Shown piece by piece: positions 10,832 through 25,000 of a stretch of DNA of 64,000 nucleotides. The stretch's first letter is position 1. Every line of letters begins with the position of its first letter. Position numbers and translations under genes: made by a program. Source of the DNA: Ectocarpus siliculosus (lineage: Eukaryota; Sar; Phaeophyceae; Ectocarpales; Ectocarpaceae); the NCBI GenBank assembly GCA_000310025.1, contig FN648430.1, positions 121,014 to 185,013 of the forward strand, in the 5' to 3' direction. The notes beneath the pieces were generated by a model that was not told where the DNA came from, searched no databases, and saw nothing but the letters and a program-made list of their open reading frames with translations.

Positions 10832-13380
10832 CCCCACCTCTACCTTGGTGGGAACGTGACCTTACCTTGTCAACGCCACCATACCCATACAAGTGATACA
10901 AGTGTTCGAAGGTTGGGAGAAGGAACGTACTTCGGAAATCTGGAGGGGCGGACAGGGCGTGTGGCTCGCGATAGAAATGTGGAAGGCCCTCTTGGCCAAC
11001 CTCTCTGCCTATGGTAGTATTGTGCGGTATCGTATCCTTCCGTTTGACGGAAGGCTGAGAGAACAAAACGTGTTGGCGTTGCTTCCGCCCGGGTGGCTAA
11101 CTTTTACCCCGGCTGGTGCGTCCCGAAAGTGTGGACCGAATGGTGTTCAGACAGGCGTCCAGAGTCGATTGGATGAGAGTTGACATTTCTGAAAAGGCGA
11201 GGATGGTTGGGGTATTTTTTTCAGGGTGGCAAAGGCGGGCGCAACCGAAACAGGCTTTGGTGCCGACGGCAGCGGGTAGTCGCTTGGAAGCAGCAACCGG
11301 GTACGCGGGTCGGTTCAAACGTCGCTTTTTCGGTGCGTTCCTCGTGTATGTAGCAACACCAGTCTTTTAGGGTCGAGCCACACCATAACCAGTTCACAAA
11401 CGATGTGTTGCAGGGCCAGCGTTACACGATACCGGCCAACACATTTGCATTTCTCATGACGGGCGGGAGCTGTCTCTTGCTTTCAGTAGCGGTATTAAAT
11501 ACGATTTCGTTTGGTCGTACCCTCGCTCCGAGCGGGAGAGCAATTTGCCTTGGACCCTCTTCTGCAGGATAATGGCGTGTGTTGAGTGTGTAAGGCTCCG
11601 TTTTATCCCGGTGGTGACTGGAGTGTCGCCGACATTGGACGCTGTCCTTAACGGAAAAACGGGTATTGATTGTTGAGGTGGGATCTCGTGAAGTGACTTG
11701 AAGGAACGAGAAAGGAAAATGCTCAAAATCAGAAGCGCTTTAGATTGGCCAATTCAGCGGCAAATGGGCCAATTCAGCAGCAATTGGGGTAGTCTACCTG
11801 TTTGGGCATGTCGGAGGGCTTGGTAAATGGCCATCGGAAGGTTCAGGGAGCTCGCGGCTTGCGCCCACCAGTTGTTTCGCACGCCGGTGTCGAGGCGTGC
11901 TTTTTTTTTTTTTTTGACCCATGTACTCTATCCGTGTAAGTCTTACCTTGTAGTCGAAATCGTGTGTTCGTTCGTGCCTTGCGCTCGACATCAAAATATG
12001 GTACGTTTGAAAAATATCGATCTCCCACCATGTTATTTGTCTCTTCGTGGTTGCTTTCTTCCTGATGGAAAGGACACCGCACTGGGTCTTGCACCATACT
12101 CTTGAGTGCAAAGTCCGTTGAGAATGAGGTTAACGAGCTCGCTGCACCGGCCATGATTGCTGAAGCATGCTTTCACTGCACGTTCACGCGGTGCTTGCCT
12201 AAAAGCCACTGTCGCTAGGTTTGTCCAGGCTCCAGATGCGGTGTTTGATGGCCGTTATTGCACCTGCTGCATGTGTGACCAGTCAACAACGCATGCCAGA
12301 GCGAGGCTAGAGGCCGACGACATCCACAAATTGCAATGTCGTGCGTTCATCGTCCATAGACATACCCTACCCTCGCACACGTGAACCGAAGTGCGTATCG
12401 ACGTTGGCGTCTTGGACGTGTGATTATTTTTGTCTGGTTGCTCAAAGTGGGACCAGTCAACAAAGCATGCCAGAGAGAGGCTTTTGTGGGACGATGTCCG
12501 TCCACAACCCGCTGTCACTGGTGTGAGGTCATACACATGCCCTTTGAAGGCGGCCCCGAAACAGGGCGCTCTGTGCCTTATTGGCCGAACACAAGCCGAA
12601 AAACGTGGACTCCACGAGACCGTTCGGTCTCTAGACTAGAGGTCTCACAGAATGGCCAAAGAAAAATCTTGTCTGTTTGACGCCGTTCACTCCGAAGATC
12701 CGAATCACGCACATTTTGGAGTCGTACGCCCGAGGCGCGAGGAATCAGACCATAGGCCGTCCTGCACTACTTTAGACGCCCTCATCAAGTCTCAGCTTGA
12801 TTGGTGCCTCCTGCATCAACGTTTGACTGTAACGATATCCAGCCTTCTCAAGCACGAAACACGAGCAAGCAGCAGGTGCTCCCGGCAAAAAATTGCTCCG
12901 AATTCGACCATTTTGCAGGTTTCCGATCTCGCGGAGCGACTTGCTGGGGATGACGTATGTTCTATGTTCGGGGAGCGATGACAACCGCGCTGGTACTCTA
13001 AGAGATCATCGGTGTAGAGAGCACAGACGAGATGAGGATTAAGATAGGTTAACATTCGCACACAACCAACACGTGTGTGCAAAAACTTATATGCATCATA
13101 ATTCTTGTATCCTTACGACGACGGTTGGTTTCGTCATCAAGAAGAAACACGGTAAGCAAAGACGGACAACCATCGGCTAATACTCTTTCTGCTAGGGAGA
13201 GTATAGACTAGACGAGATTGGGATTCTCATGCAATCACACTCTGTGCTGCGTGCAAAAGCGCGCGCTATTATTCTACATAGTTGCATCCTACAGCGTTCG
13301 ATGTCACTCACATCTATCTGGAGGTGCACGGACCGGTTACAATATTAAATGTTCGCACAACAAACACAGCACAGCGATAA
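10832..13380. other. Intergenic region with diverged direct repeats
   Basis: No gene was recognised. A diverged direct repeat is visible: GACCAGTCAACAA-GCATGCCAGAG-GAGGCT occurs near 12278-12340 and again near 12451-12510. A second pair of similar segments containing AGACGAGAT(G/T)-GG-ATT lies near 13025 and 13210. No coding exon with family similarity was found on either strand. Confidence 0.5.
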
Positions 13381-13385
13381 CACCA

Positions 13386-14015
<630 letters not shown>

Positions 14016-14663
14016 ATCGACAACGCATCGAGTCATAGTAAAGAGTGTGGTAACTGAGTTCAACTGAATTCCGCGTTTGAAACGCCCGGTGGAAACAAGA
14101 GACCACCAAAAAGACAAACGAAAACCTCTTAGAGGACCAGCGCGGTTGCCCTAGGCAAGCTGCGATGCCTAGGGAGTATAAATGATCCATTGGGAAGAAA
14201 CAGTATGACCCCAGGGGTCGTGAGAAGGTCGCCTGGACCTACAGTACATGTTTTTTCCCTTTCACATCCTTCCCAGACAGAGAGACAGCAAAAACATACA
14301 ACGACAAAAATTCAGCTTCAGAATCAGCCGAACACGTCGCACTACCTTCAACAGCAATGGTTAGCACTGTTTTTCAGGCATCTGTGCTAGGTGTACAGGC
14401 CACGACATGCTACATTCATTCACCATAAACCGCCGATGAAGATGCCAAAGTTGTTGGCAGTCGCGACCGTCCTACCCGTAGGTTTCTCATGGCCAGATCT
14501 TCGGCACTCTTCCGCACGTCCCCCGCCCCGCTATTTTTTCGAACAACTTTGGCTAAGCCAGGCAGCACTGATGACGTGAGCAGGGTGTGTGCCTTTCGCT
14601 CCCATCTGTGCTGGGAGCCTGGAGCGGCTATCGAGCGTCTTTCCCTTGAGCAGCCTCGCGTTT
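14016..14663. other. Intergenic stretch
   Basis: Non-repetitive sequence between the CAA array and the weak minus-strand exons ending at 14664. I see no recognisable gene in it. Confidence 0.5.
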
Positions 14664-14819
14664 TCATCCTACAGCCTCGTAAGCACCTGCCCCTCTCTCT
14701 CCGGCCCTACGCCACTTGACCTTCAAAGCAACGACGCCGAACCAGAAAACACCTAACACCAGCGCAAGAGCAACCACCAAGAAGGTCGTGCTCACCATGG
14801 TCCTGACCTGTTCCATCAT
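14664..14819 (-). CDS. Possible C-terminal exon of a small membrane protein
   Basis: The frame from an ATG pair at 14819 to a stop at 14664-14666 encodes 51 residues. It has one strong transmembrane helix (a run of Val/Leu/Ala/Phe beginning about residue 12), then a basic KVKWRR stop-transfer-like patch and a short hydrophilic tail. The frame is also open upstream to 15017, so this could be the last exon of a longer protein. I do not recognise the family. It may be continuous with the acidic exon at 15098-15187. Confidence 0.35.
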   Translation of the reverse strand: MMEQVRTMVSTTFLVVALALVLGVFWFGVVALKVKWRRAGERGAGAYEAVG

Positions 14820-15097
14820 CGACCCAGCCCGAAATACGCCGACGACGTGTTGGTTGGTTGTTCCCCGGTATCGACCCAAGATCGTCGCCAGCAGCCAGCC
14901 GTCGAACCAACAACGATACAACGGAGACACACACACACGAGGGAGCAATTGGTTGGGTGGGCATGCAAACCATAACCATCTCATGGGCTGGGAGTTCACT
15001 GTCGTCGTTGTCGGCAAAAACCCAGAAATAACGTAAAGGAAACGCAGAGAGAGAGATTGACGCGATTACGCAAGAGCAAGGCAACCGTTCGTCTCAC

Positions 15098-15187
15098 AAT
15101 ATCGCCGCCGCTGTCCTCTGTGGCGTCTGTTGCTGCCGTGTCATCGGCAAAATCATCGCTGAAGGTAATGTGTTGCGCCATTTGTTC
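15098..15187 (-). CDS. Possible small acidic exon of the same minus-strand gene
   Basis: Thirty codons lie between a good acceptor (CTGCAG|GAACAA) and a good donor (GATATT|GTGAGACG). They read as an Asp/Thr/Ala-rich, strongly acidic segment beginning EQMAQHITFSDDF. Both splice sites and the frame are in phase 0. It lies upstream of the putative membrane exon at 14664-14819 on the same strand. I do not recognise the family. Confidence 0.35.
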
Positions 15188-15208
15188 CTGCAGCAGACAA
15201 GCACACAC

Positions 15209-16006
15209 ACACGGGGGCAGGCAAAAAGCTTCCTAGGCAGGGGTGGAGAAACCAGCATGATTTACTGATAGCTTTCGGTGGCATCCTCATGGCTTGCCAC
15301 TGGCTAGTAAGACGCGGAGCCTTTGCCCACACGATAAGAAAAAAAACGTCTCCCAGGGCGGGACAGCTTGAGGCCTTGGAACACTCTATGTACGGTGGCA
15401 TTCGTTTTGGGTGGACGTGGGACGCGGGGCGTCGGAACTAACAGAGACGGCAACACAAGAAGCACTTATCCACAAAAAAGATACATACATACACGTTTGT
15501 GAAATTCCCAGAGTCGAGTAGGTTCACTGGCACAGTGAACCTACAGCGGAATCGTAAGGTCTATCGGGCGACACAGAGTATCATCAGTGCACCGCGCGTG
15601 AGGAAAACGCAAAACCCCTGCCGCTTCGCGGCTAAGGGATACTGCTGTGACATCGTCAAGTCATGGGCATAGCGCAAGTCGTGGTGGACAGCATTCATCG
15701 TGCATCATGCACACCATGGAATAATAGTCGCCAAGCGGTGTACCACCGCCGCCAGGTAAAATCACGCTAGGAACGGACAACGTTGGTGGTTGGTTCATCA
15801 GAGTTTGGTTTGGCATTATTGGGAGCCCTGATTCCAGCAAAGGAATCGCGTCATACTTTCAACTAGCAGAGACCGGGACGGTTCTAATACGAAGCCAACA
15901 ACAGCAGCAAAAACAATCTGCACCGAAAATCGCGGGGGAGGGGGGGGAGGGGGAAATCTCATCACAGGCGTGACGACCGTCACAAGTACTGAAAAGTCAT
16001 GAAAAG
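15209..16006. other. Intergenic stretch 3' of the acid phosphatase gene
   Basis: I see no gene here. It contains a G-rich run at about 15932-15952 and likely the 3' untranslated region of the minus-strand acid phosphatase gene. Confidence 0.5.
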
Positions 16007-19000
16007 CTATGTCATGCCGTGTAGCGAATCGTCAACTACCGGGGGCAGGACTAGTCCGCGTCGCCTCCAACGGGAGACGAGGCGGCTCACCGCTTGATCG
16101 AAGGGCACATCGTTGCAGATTTCTTGCCACGAGCCCGTGTCTTGCACGCTGTCCGACACGATTGCTTCAATGGTCGTCAAACGACACCCTGTCCCTGAGA
16201 AGAAAAAAACATGATTTGGTGTTTGGGCGACAAAAGTGCGAAACTTCGCATATGTCCAGGGAGTTTTCTGCCGACTATCGACCCTCATGACTACCTATTT
16301 CCAAAGGATCAGGAACGTCCTATTGTCTCAACCGTTAAGGCACCTCGCGACCGGAACGATCGGAACAATCGTCACGCTCAAAACAGTTACTCATCCCAAG
16401 CGCTTGTTAGACCAGTACTTTCGCGTAGCCAGACGCGCCCCGCTTCCAAAGCGCAACGGCAACGCAACAAAACCAAGAACGCACTCTGTTTTGCAAGTGA
16501 TGGTCCTCACCAAGTAGAAGTATTGACGTTCCATTTTGTCGTGCTGAGGGGCAACAACTCGAAAAACATGTGAAGAAAACTGGCAATACGATAATACTGG
16601 AGTGCTTCCACGATTGCGACGGCAGGACGCAAGCTCAGCCGAAACCGTCATGACGACGCACACATAATCCGTGTCATCTCGTCGGACACCAACAAGGCCC
16701 CGTCGATCGCCAGGCATGCGGCAAGAATTCAGTAATACCAAGGAAAGAAATGAAGCATGTGGAAACCTTGCGGAATTCTTCTAATTTTCGGAGGCAGCAA
16801 CGCCTCGGATCAGAACCAAAACCCTCACCAGCCTCGACGCCGCTGCACGCATCCAGTACAACCTCCCGCTGTCCAAACTCCGGTGTCCAGGTAAACGTTC
16901 TGACGTAGTAGTACCCTGCTTCCTCTTGTGCAGAGGCCTCGTCTTGTACTTGCTCTGCTCCCGTGGTGCCGTTGTCCGCTTGCTGCGATACTCGAATGGC
17001 AAAGACGAGATTTCAAGGTTCAGATGCAAACGACTTTCAGTAGTCCAGGTGTGCACGGCATCCATCTTGTTGACCTAAACTTCTCGTTGCGATCGCCTGG
17101 TTACCCTTCGATCAAGCCTCTCGGTTGATTATTTTGTCTTGACATTCAGTATTTTATTCCGCCCGGTGTAGAAAAGAACAACTAACAGCAGTCCCGTTCA
17201 ACAGAGTTAGAGGCATCTCAACACTCAACACTCTCTCGCGCGTAGCATAGCGTCCATGAACATCGCTGGATCACAAGAAATATCTAGTCTCTTTACACCT
17301 ACTCCGTCAAACCATCTACAGCGTGTCATCTCGCGATACCGCAAGAACATGCTCTCGTCGCCCTTGCCTCCCTTTCACCTCGTGTGCACGGTAGTGGAGC
17401 TCGAACACCATCGTAGTTGCTGGGGGTATCGATGACGTGCCCAGAGCCGTCGGCGCCCCCTTTACGTCAAAGTGCCAGCCCAAGAAGTGCGCCACGCCGT
17501 ACAGCAGCTCTCTATACACGAGCGAACGCAGGAACATGTAAAGTAAATCGAGATCTCAGCGACCGCGCGGGGACATACCTCCAAATATTTCCGGTTGAAT
17601 GGCGCCAGTGCCCGGTATTGTGGCGGTGAAATCACGTGTCACGGATGCAACAAAACACTTCTCATTCTCAAGAATGCCGGTTCTGGCGGGTGCATACCGG
17701 CACCATTGAACGACATCCACTGCTGTAGCCACGGTAATGAGAAGAGTGAAAGAGAAACGAAAAAGTCTGATATCAACCAACATCGGGAAACGTCGAAATT
17801 CACGTGTGGGCCGACGCGAATTTCGTGATGAACGCGCGCGCCATGATGGAATGCTCTTCAAAGTGGCGACGGGGTTCGTCTGGCCTGAATAAAATGTCGA
17901 AACCCTTTGAGCGGTGTTAACTCGCCTGTCTGTCTAGTGAACCAAGGGCAAGATTCATGGTACTTGTTTCAGCTTGGACGCAGTCACACCCATGACTCAC
18001 ACGTACACTTGCCTGCCTACAGAGAGAGATTGAATAGTGTCCCGCGACGATCAATGCGTGTTCGTCGTCAGCGCGGACGATCCAATTTCAAGCAGCATGC
18101 TTGGTGCAGAGACGGGACCATGTCGTTCAGTCTACTCCACGGACCTAGACCGGTCGCGGAAGCCCGACCACTAGAAATGCGTGTTTGTATTTTTGTGTCC
18201 CGCTTGAAAGAGACTATTCGGTTGCACGCAGACGGTGAGCAGTCGTTATCATCCATACGCCATGTCCTTTGTTAGCCAGTTGGCTCGGTCGACGCCGATA
18301 AGACAGACAAATACAAGCCACCCCTCCGCCAAATACACACCGGTGTCCGTGGTATCCTAGATAGAGATGATCGGGCCGTTGGCCGTTGTCGTGTTTCGTC
18401 GCCGCCGAGTTGAAGTGATCCAGCAGCGTGGGAGGAAAGTCCCCCGCCCAGTAGGTGATCTGCAAGCGTTTAAACAGCCGAATTTTCTTGGCGAAGACGT
18501 CGTTACGACAAAACCTGTTGTAGCTACGATCCAAAATATGGACATGTGGCTTAGGCCCGAGGCCGCATGTAATCATAGAGACTGGGTATTCCACCCCGGG
18601 ACGTTCACGCCGAACCGTCACCCGTCGCCATCCCGCACACCGTGCAAAAACTAGCTCCCCCGCAGACTCTTCAATGCGGCGGCATTCTTCCTACGAGGTC
18701 GACACGCCACGCCACAGCAGGGATACCATTCCCCGAGAAACGATACGACGCTGTAGATACCCCGACCGTCTAACCCTGTCCCTGTGTATGCAACACATAC
18801 CGACCAACGCAAAGACGACCGGCCTCTTTTCGGGCACTCGATACCAAGAGGTCTAGGGCTTGCCTGTCGTCGGTTGGAGTAGTATCTTTCCTGCAGGAGG
18901 GTGAAGGCGAGCTGGGTCATGTCCTCGTGTGCTTGTTTGCTCACAGACGCCAGCCTCGGCAGACCCTTTGGTGTACACCACAAAAACAAAGACGCGATAA

Positions 19001-22000
19001 ACACAGAGCGAGAGGAGAAGCACAGAGAGTTGCAGCAATAGCAACAGCACTGGAACTTGAGACGAAAGTTGAGCAATGAAGGACTTGCTCGAAACGCATT
19101 AGAACCACACCTTCCTGCTGCTTGTCGAGGCCAACTATTAATCCATGCCCTCGATGTCTCTAACCGTTAACAGCAACAGCCGTAGCAGTGCCAATTCAGC
19201 CTCGACGTCAAACCTGCTGCTCGTCAAAGTCTAGCATGTCGCTGACGTCCTTCACCCCGAGCACCAGCCCCTCCTTCCCGTTGTCCACGTTCGTGTAGGC
19301 CTCCGTAGGAACTCCACAAGCCTAATGTTGCGTTGTGTTCGAGCGTCGAGATGAGATGGGAGTGTGCAACAGCAGACATTGTGTTGCAGCGTTTCGCCAG
19401 GCAACCTCGGTGGAGTCACGTCAGAATTGCTGAAACCTTGGCTATTCTGGTAAGCATCAGAGGCGCACAGCTGTATGTCATACTTGCAACACCCCAGTTT
19501 CAGGAAGGAGCCTCGAGACCGTCTGGTGCGCCACAGTTCAGATGACTACAATGCAGGACATTTTCTCGAAAACCCACCCTTTTCGAATCGTACTGCTGTT
19601 CAGGGTGTTGTCTAGGGAGTTGATCGTGAACTGGGCTGCCTCCGATGAATGGAATTATGTCCATGTCGACGTATTCCTGGTTGGCCGATGCAACCAACAA
19701 GGGAACTAATACGAATTATCCCCACATTCATGAAGGCTTTGTCGTAAGGGAGGGGTGTTAGGCCGTTGTGGTGACTGAAATCAAACCATTCACCTGTGAG
19801 ACGACGTCGGTGATATTCCGCGACTGCTGGATGAGCTCCTCTCCTCTGGTTGAGTCGTACGCTGCGTTGTCAGCCTTCTGCTGTGCCAAGCAGGGTCCGT
19901 GTGGCGCCGCTAGCAGGCTCGCGAATCGATTCTGTCGTGTTCGAGAGGTAAGACCCCGTGAAGCGTTCGCGAGCTACATGTAAATCACACGGCAGCGTTG
20001 ACCAAGACAAACTCATGCAGATTGATGAACCAAATGCAGCTCAGTTCGGTACGAGGGAGCTTCTAGTGCGAACACAGGCTACGAGCCCAACACGAATAAG
20101 AGGAAGCCGGTAAAACAAGAGGAGGTGTGTCTGTCTGCATGACTAGAAGCAAGCACACATACGTTTCAAATCACGACCACTCTGCAAACAACTCGTGGTG
20201 TGCTGGAACAACTTTTTTACGCGCACTATTAGAGAATGACCTGCGTTTCAGATAGCACCGCTGTGGCATTCCCGATCCGGGCCGTTCATGGCAAATAAAT
20301 ATATTAGTCTATTAAGATAACATCGCACGGCTGCATTGCTGCGAAAGGCAGACACCGCGACAAAACCTCTCTCTCTGTGGCAATGCCGCTACGATACTCT
20401 TCTGGGAACCCCCACCGGCTCCGTCAGCACCGCCATCGGCTGGTTGGGAAACCCCGGTGGCCCTGTACCGTAGGGAAACAGTCCCATAGCCATCGCCTGG
20501 GCTGTTTGCAGACAACGTGCCGCTGCTTGCATACGAGGGGAACAAACAGTATCGTCAGAAATCGGCGTTGCCGGAAAACAAGCACCAAGCATGCACCATC
20601 ACAGATCATGCGCTGGTTAGGATACTCTCCTCCTCCTCCTCCTCCTCCTCCTCCTCCTCCTCCTCCCTGCTATGCTAGCAAGCTCGCTGGCAGCAGTTTA
20701 CAGGCATAGTCCGCGTTTACCAACGAACCAAAAGCCTCGCGTGCACCCTTGGTTTTTTACGTGCAAACTATATTCGACGCCCGTTTTCGACGCAGAAAAA
20801 ATACAAGGTGGTACACGGGTGTCACTGCCTTGCCACGCCGCCCGAAACAAAGCGAAAAGTATGTGCGTAGGTCTCGCCAAAACAGAACAGGGCGTACTGA
20901 AATCACCAAGAACACACGAAACAACAAGACACCACGACAACCTCTCATTCAAACCCACCACACCATGTTGGAACCGTAACGAAACCCACGACGCACCTGA
21001 GTCAGACTTGAGCCATGAGCTGAAGGTCGGCGTGCAGCCGCTGCCTAGGGTTGGTGGCAAGAAGTCCATGCTCTCGATGTACGTCTCGCGGAGGAAGTTA
21101 CCAAGTTTCAGAGCCTGGTTCATGCCATTCTCTGTCAGCTGCGGCAATTTTACGCGACGCCATCGGCAACAAGGGTCGCCGTTCAGGGGGAGGGAAGACG
21201 GGCACAGATGCCAGTGTCGTGAGAGCGCCCCTTGGTCGTGAGAGCGCCGCTTGGGCACATCTCGACCAGAATGAAGCCGCGCATTCCCCGTCGGTTCAGC
21301 TGCGGTACAGTACAGTATGACACAGTTACTTGTGAGAATGGTCGGACCCACCCACCCTACGTTCACAGCTCGATTTGTCCACGACTCAAGCCGGTGTTCA
21401 AACTGACAATGACTATTTTTCTACACCCGAGAAAGGAGAGAGATGACAACTTGGCAGAGCACCCTTTCGTCGCAGACATCTTTCTGCGCCTCTTCTAACG
21501 CGTCTCTGTCTTTCCGCCCTTAGAAACGCTCCGAAAGGCAACAACTGCCTCTCTTTACTTCCGTGTAGGCCCTAACCTTACTGCATGCAGTAGTCCCAGT
21601 TGACGAAGTCCCCCAATGGTACCCTGCCATTTTCTTCGCGCCTAGTAGTGCACCGTACCGCCGGCAACTGCAATCGGTCCTCGCCTCCCCTCCACCGTCC
21701 AAAGAAAAGGGGAAAATACCAAACATGTTTGCAGCTCCTTTTTCTGGCAAAAACTCCAAGCCTTCTATGTGTACGCCTCGCCCCTTGTCTCTTCGTGCGT
21801 TGCTTTCTCTAGTCCAAGGAACACCCTTTTAATGAACACCTACAGTAGCTTCGACAGAGTGTTCGAGGTGCCACTTCTCCCGTTTCCTCGTTCAGGGGTT
21901 CCGTAGTTCCGTGACTCTTCTCCCTCATACCATACCAAAACAACGACAGAGAACCTCGGTTGGTTTACCATAAAAATTGATTTCATGACAACTTGGTCCA

Positions 22001-25000
22001 CCCAATCGAGTCTACCGCTGCGAGAGGCAACGTGAATGATCTTGATGTCGTCGCCTTACATGCCGCACCTGTCCTGGCGGGACGTTGTATTTGGCTCGAT
22101 TGGCCTTGTTCGCGGGGCACAATTCATCGACCACGGTGTTCGGAGCCTGGAAAAACGGGAGAGGGGATGCGGGGGTGCCAGGGTTGGGGGGAGGTGATTT
22201 GATTCCGGAAACAACCCGACACTGCTGCATGCTGCAATCCGTTCAGCACCCCGCTAAAAATGTATTCACGGGCCGCTGAGCACCCGGCGCAAGGTCGAGG
22301 ATGGTCTTCTTGAGCGTCACCCTTGGTGCTCGGCCGACTCCTGCAGCAAAACCTCGCGGCCGTGGGCGGCGGAGCAGTGATAGTCGTTGATGCCTATACC
22401 TTGGTGGTGGGCATGAGCCCGGGGGCAATCACGGCGAAAGCATGTCCTACCTCGCCTCCAAGTGGAACACCGCATTTGTGCGGGATGTTGAGCTGACCAC
22501 ATTCCGGAGTGATGAATTATCGTATTTGAGAATAATCGTTATTCCATCAGCAGTCCCACAGTACTCGTGACCTTGATTTACTAACGAGTGTAACGAGAAT
22601 AGATGGTAGCTCCGGAGGGGTACGTACGCGACATTTTCAAGTCTCAACTAGACCTTGTCTTGGCCAGACCGAAAGACGACGGCAAGATGGCCGTATCGTT
22701 CATCGGAAGTGTTCCGATACTCGCGATGGAAGTCTTAGAACTGTTGCACTAGCGGAACTGAGTCGGAGAGGTACAATCATTAGCTGCATGACGTATTGAG
22801 CCAGTATCCAGAACCCAACCTTAAGACAACCCCGCTACCTGCAAAGCCACAGCCCCTTCACCACCGACAAGAACGACTTCATCTCACTCGCCTGCTGTCA
22901 CATGGGACCCATGGTGTTATTTGTCCACCCCATCATCCACCACAGTCGCAGTGAGCACGATCGAATCAACATCATTCGCTGGACCCGGCATTCGTATTGC
23001 GAGGACAGGCTCCATCATGTCTACCGGAGACGGAAAGGCACTCTCTTCGTGTCCCCTCGCGTCACATTGGCCGGACCGCTGCTCCTTGCAGTCACGAGCG
23101 AAATGCCCTCGCCCTAAACACTTGTGCGGGGTATTTTCTTTGTTCTCACTCTGACGTTTCGCTTGTGCGTGAGTGTGAGAATGTGAGTGTGTGCTTCAAA
23201 GCTGGCGGTGGCTTCGTCACAGATCCTTCTGCTGTTACTCGCTGCATTTGATCGCTCGCTCTTCTGTGTACAGTGTTGCTCGTGGTCTGTGGGGACGTGT
23301 ATGCGTTGCGCACGACTTCATATTCTTCGTGTTTCCAAAAAAGTTTTGTCTTTGTTTTACGAAGGTGTCTTGCTTCGGAATGCCTTTGGAATGCCTCCCT
23401 GCGAAATAGAGCCAGTCGGGGCGACTGAAGGCGCCGAGAGCAAGTGAAATGGGTGCCTGGCGGTGTCCGGATGAGCTGCTCTTGCTCTTGTTGGTGCTGC
23501 TGCGGTTTTCTATCGATCTATCCTATGACGTGCGAGGCGCGTGCTGTGTAGGTCGGCAGGAATACACGAAATAATCCGTCGGGAAACCACACACACACCA
23601 ACCACGCATTTTTTTATTTTTTCTGCATTTGGTTGAAAAGACATTGCTCCCATGCTGGTGCTGGTGTGCTGCTCAGTATGTATGCACACCAATAGCATGA
23701 ACCATTGAGCACAAGAAAAATTGCAACTTACAAAGTTGCGGAGTACATAGACGCAGAGCACACCACCATGTCTGTCTTCATGCTGCTGTACATACCCACG
23801 CGGAGTGAGTGCTGTTTGCCCAAGGGTGTTCACCAACGAAAAAAAACAGTTGCGTAGAAGCCCCCCCCGGGCTGGGGAAATTTCGAAACGTTTCCATGAA
23901 TCACCGAAAATATACCAGCCATTCGGTGAGCGTTCGTTACTTTCGAACGCCTTCGTGTCCTGTTGCGTCGATAGTACATCTCACAGCAGGTAGCATCACT
24001 ATGTTTCCCGCGACGAAGTCTATAGTACGTAGGCCCATGCGGCTACGATCAAGAGAGACAATGTATGCAAGCGTGCGCCCACAGATTGTTTACGGAAGTA
24101 CGATGCGAGGGAATATCTATCGTAGCCAAAACTCTCGATGGTCGTGTGTAGAGCAGTGTTCTTCGCAAAAATGATGTCACAGCTCCATGGGCGCGTTCAG
24201 TACGACGTGAACGTCCTGCTGCGGCAACGCCATTGAATTCTCAAAGCATCGCTCGATATTGTAGTCTACCACGCGCCGCATGTGTACCAACAGTGCTCCC
24301 CAGCGAACGAGCAACGGACATACATCAGGGACTGGTGCATACACCCTTCCGTACCTGAACACAAACATGCCCCACAAGACAACAAGAAAAATGCAGCTGG
24401 AAAAAAGCAAGCACGAACAGCAGACAAACGCCTTTTGGTGCGCTCCTCATCCCACCTCATTCATGTGTAGATCTATGTACCACTAGGGGGAACGATTGCG
24501 CCCCAGCCCCCAAATGGGGCGGGCGGCCAGACTCCCGTTGCAAGACAGGGAAACATCTCTAGAAGCCGAATAATATGTACCGTCATCACGCATGGAACAA
24601 ATGTCGGCGTTGTCGTGGCGCACGCGTGATTCACATCGGACAGACCTTTTGTACATGTAATCATGGGTGACGGGAGGGTTGCCTGGTACATGAGCTGCAT
24701 GGCATTTGATCAAAAGTTCAAAGTTGTGGCGATTCTATCCATTGCAGTTTCTGCGAGGTGACATGTTTTCTCTGCGGTGAGGTTTTCGTCATATCTGCCA
24801 CGCGCAGCAGCCAGCACGAGTTCGCCACAACACCAAAACCACACGTACGTGCACCACCGATACGTGTACCCAGGGTAGAGCACGAAAAGCTTCAGTACAC
24901 GGGGTTGTCAAAGCACCAAACCTCGTCAGACATGTGGCCAAACGCTTGGCATTTTACTCCGCCGCAACACATACATACATGCTGTCGCAACGTTTATTGA

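Noticed and set aside
24177-24460. Minus-strand frame with a hydrophobic start and a plausible tail ending in APMEL
   Set aside because: It lies within intron 1 of the acid phosphatase gene on the same strand. It has no family similarity, and the phosphatase exons join in phase without it.
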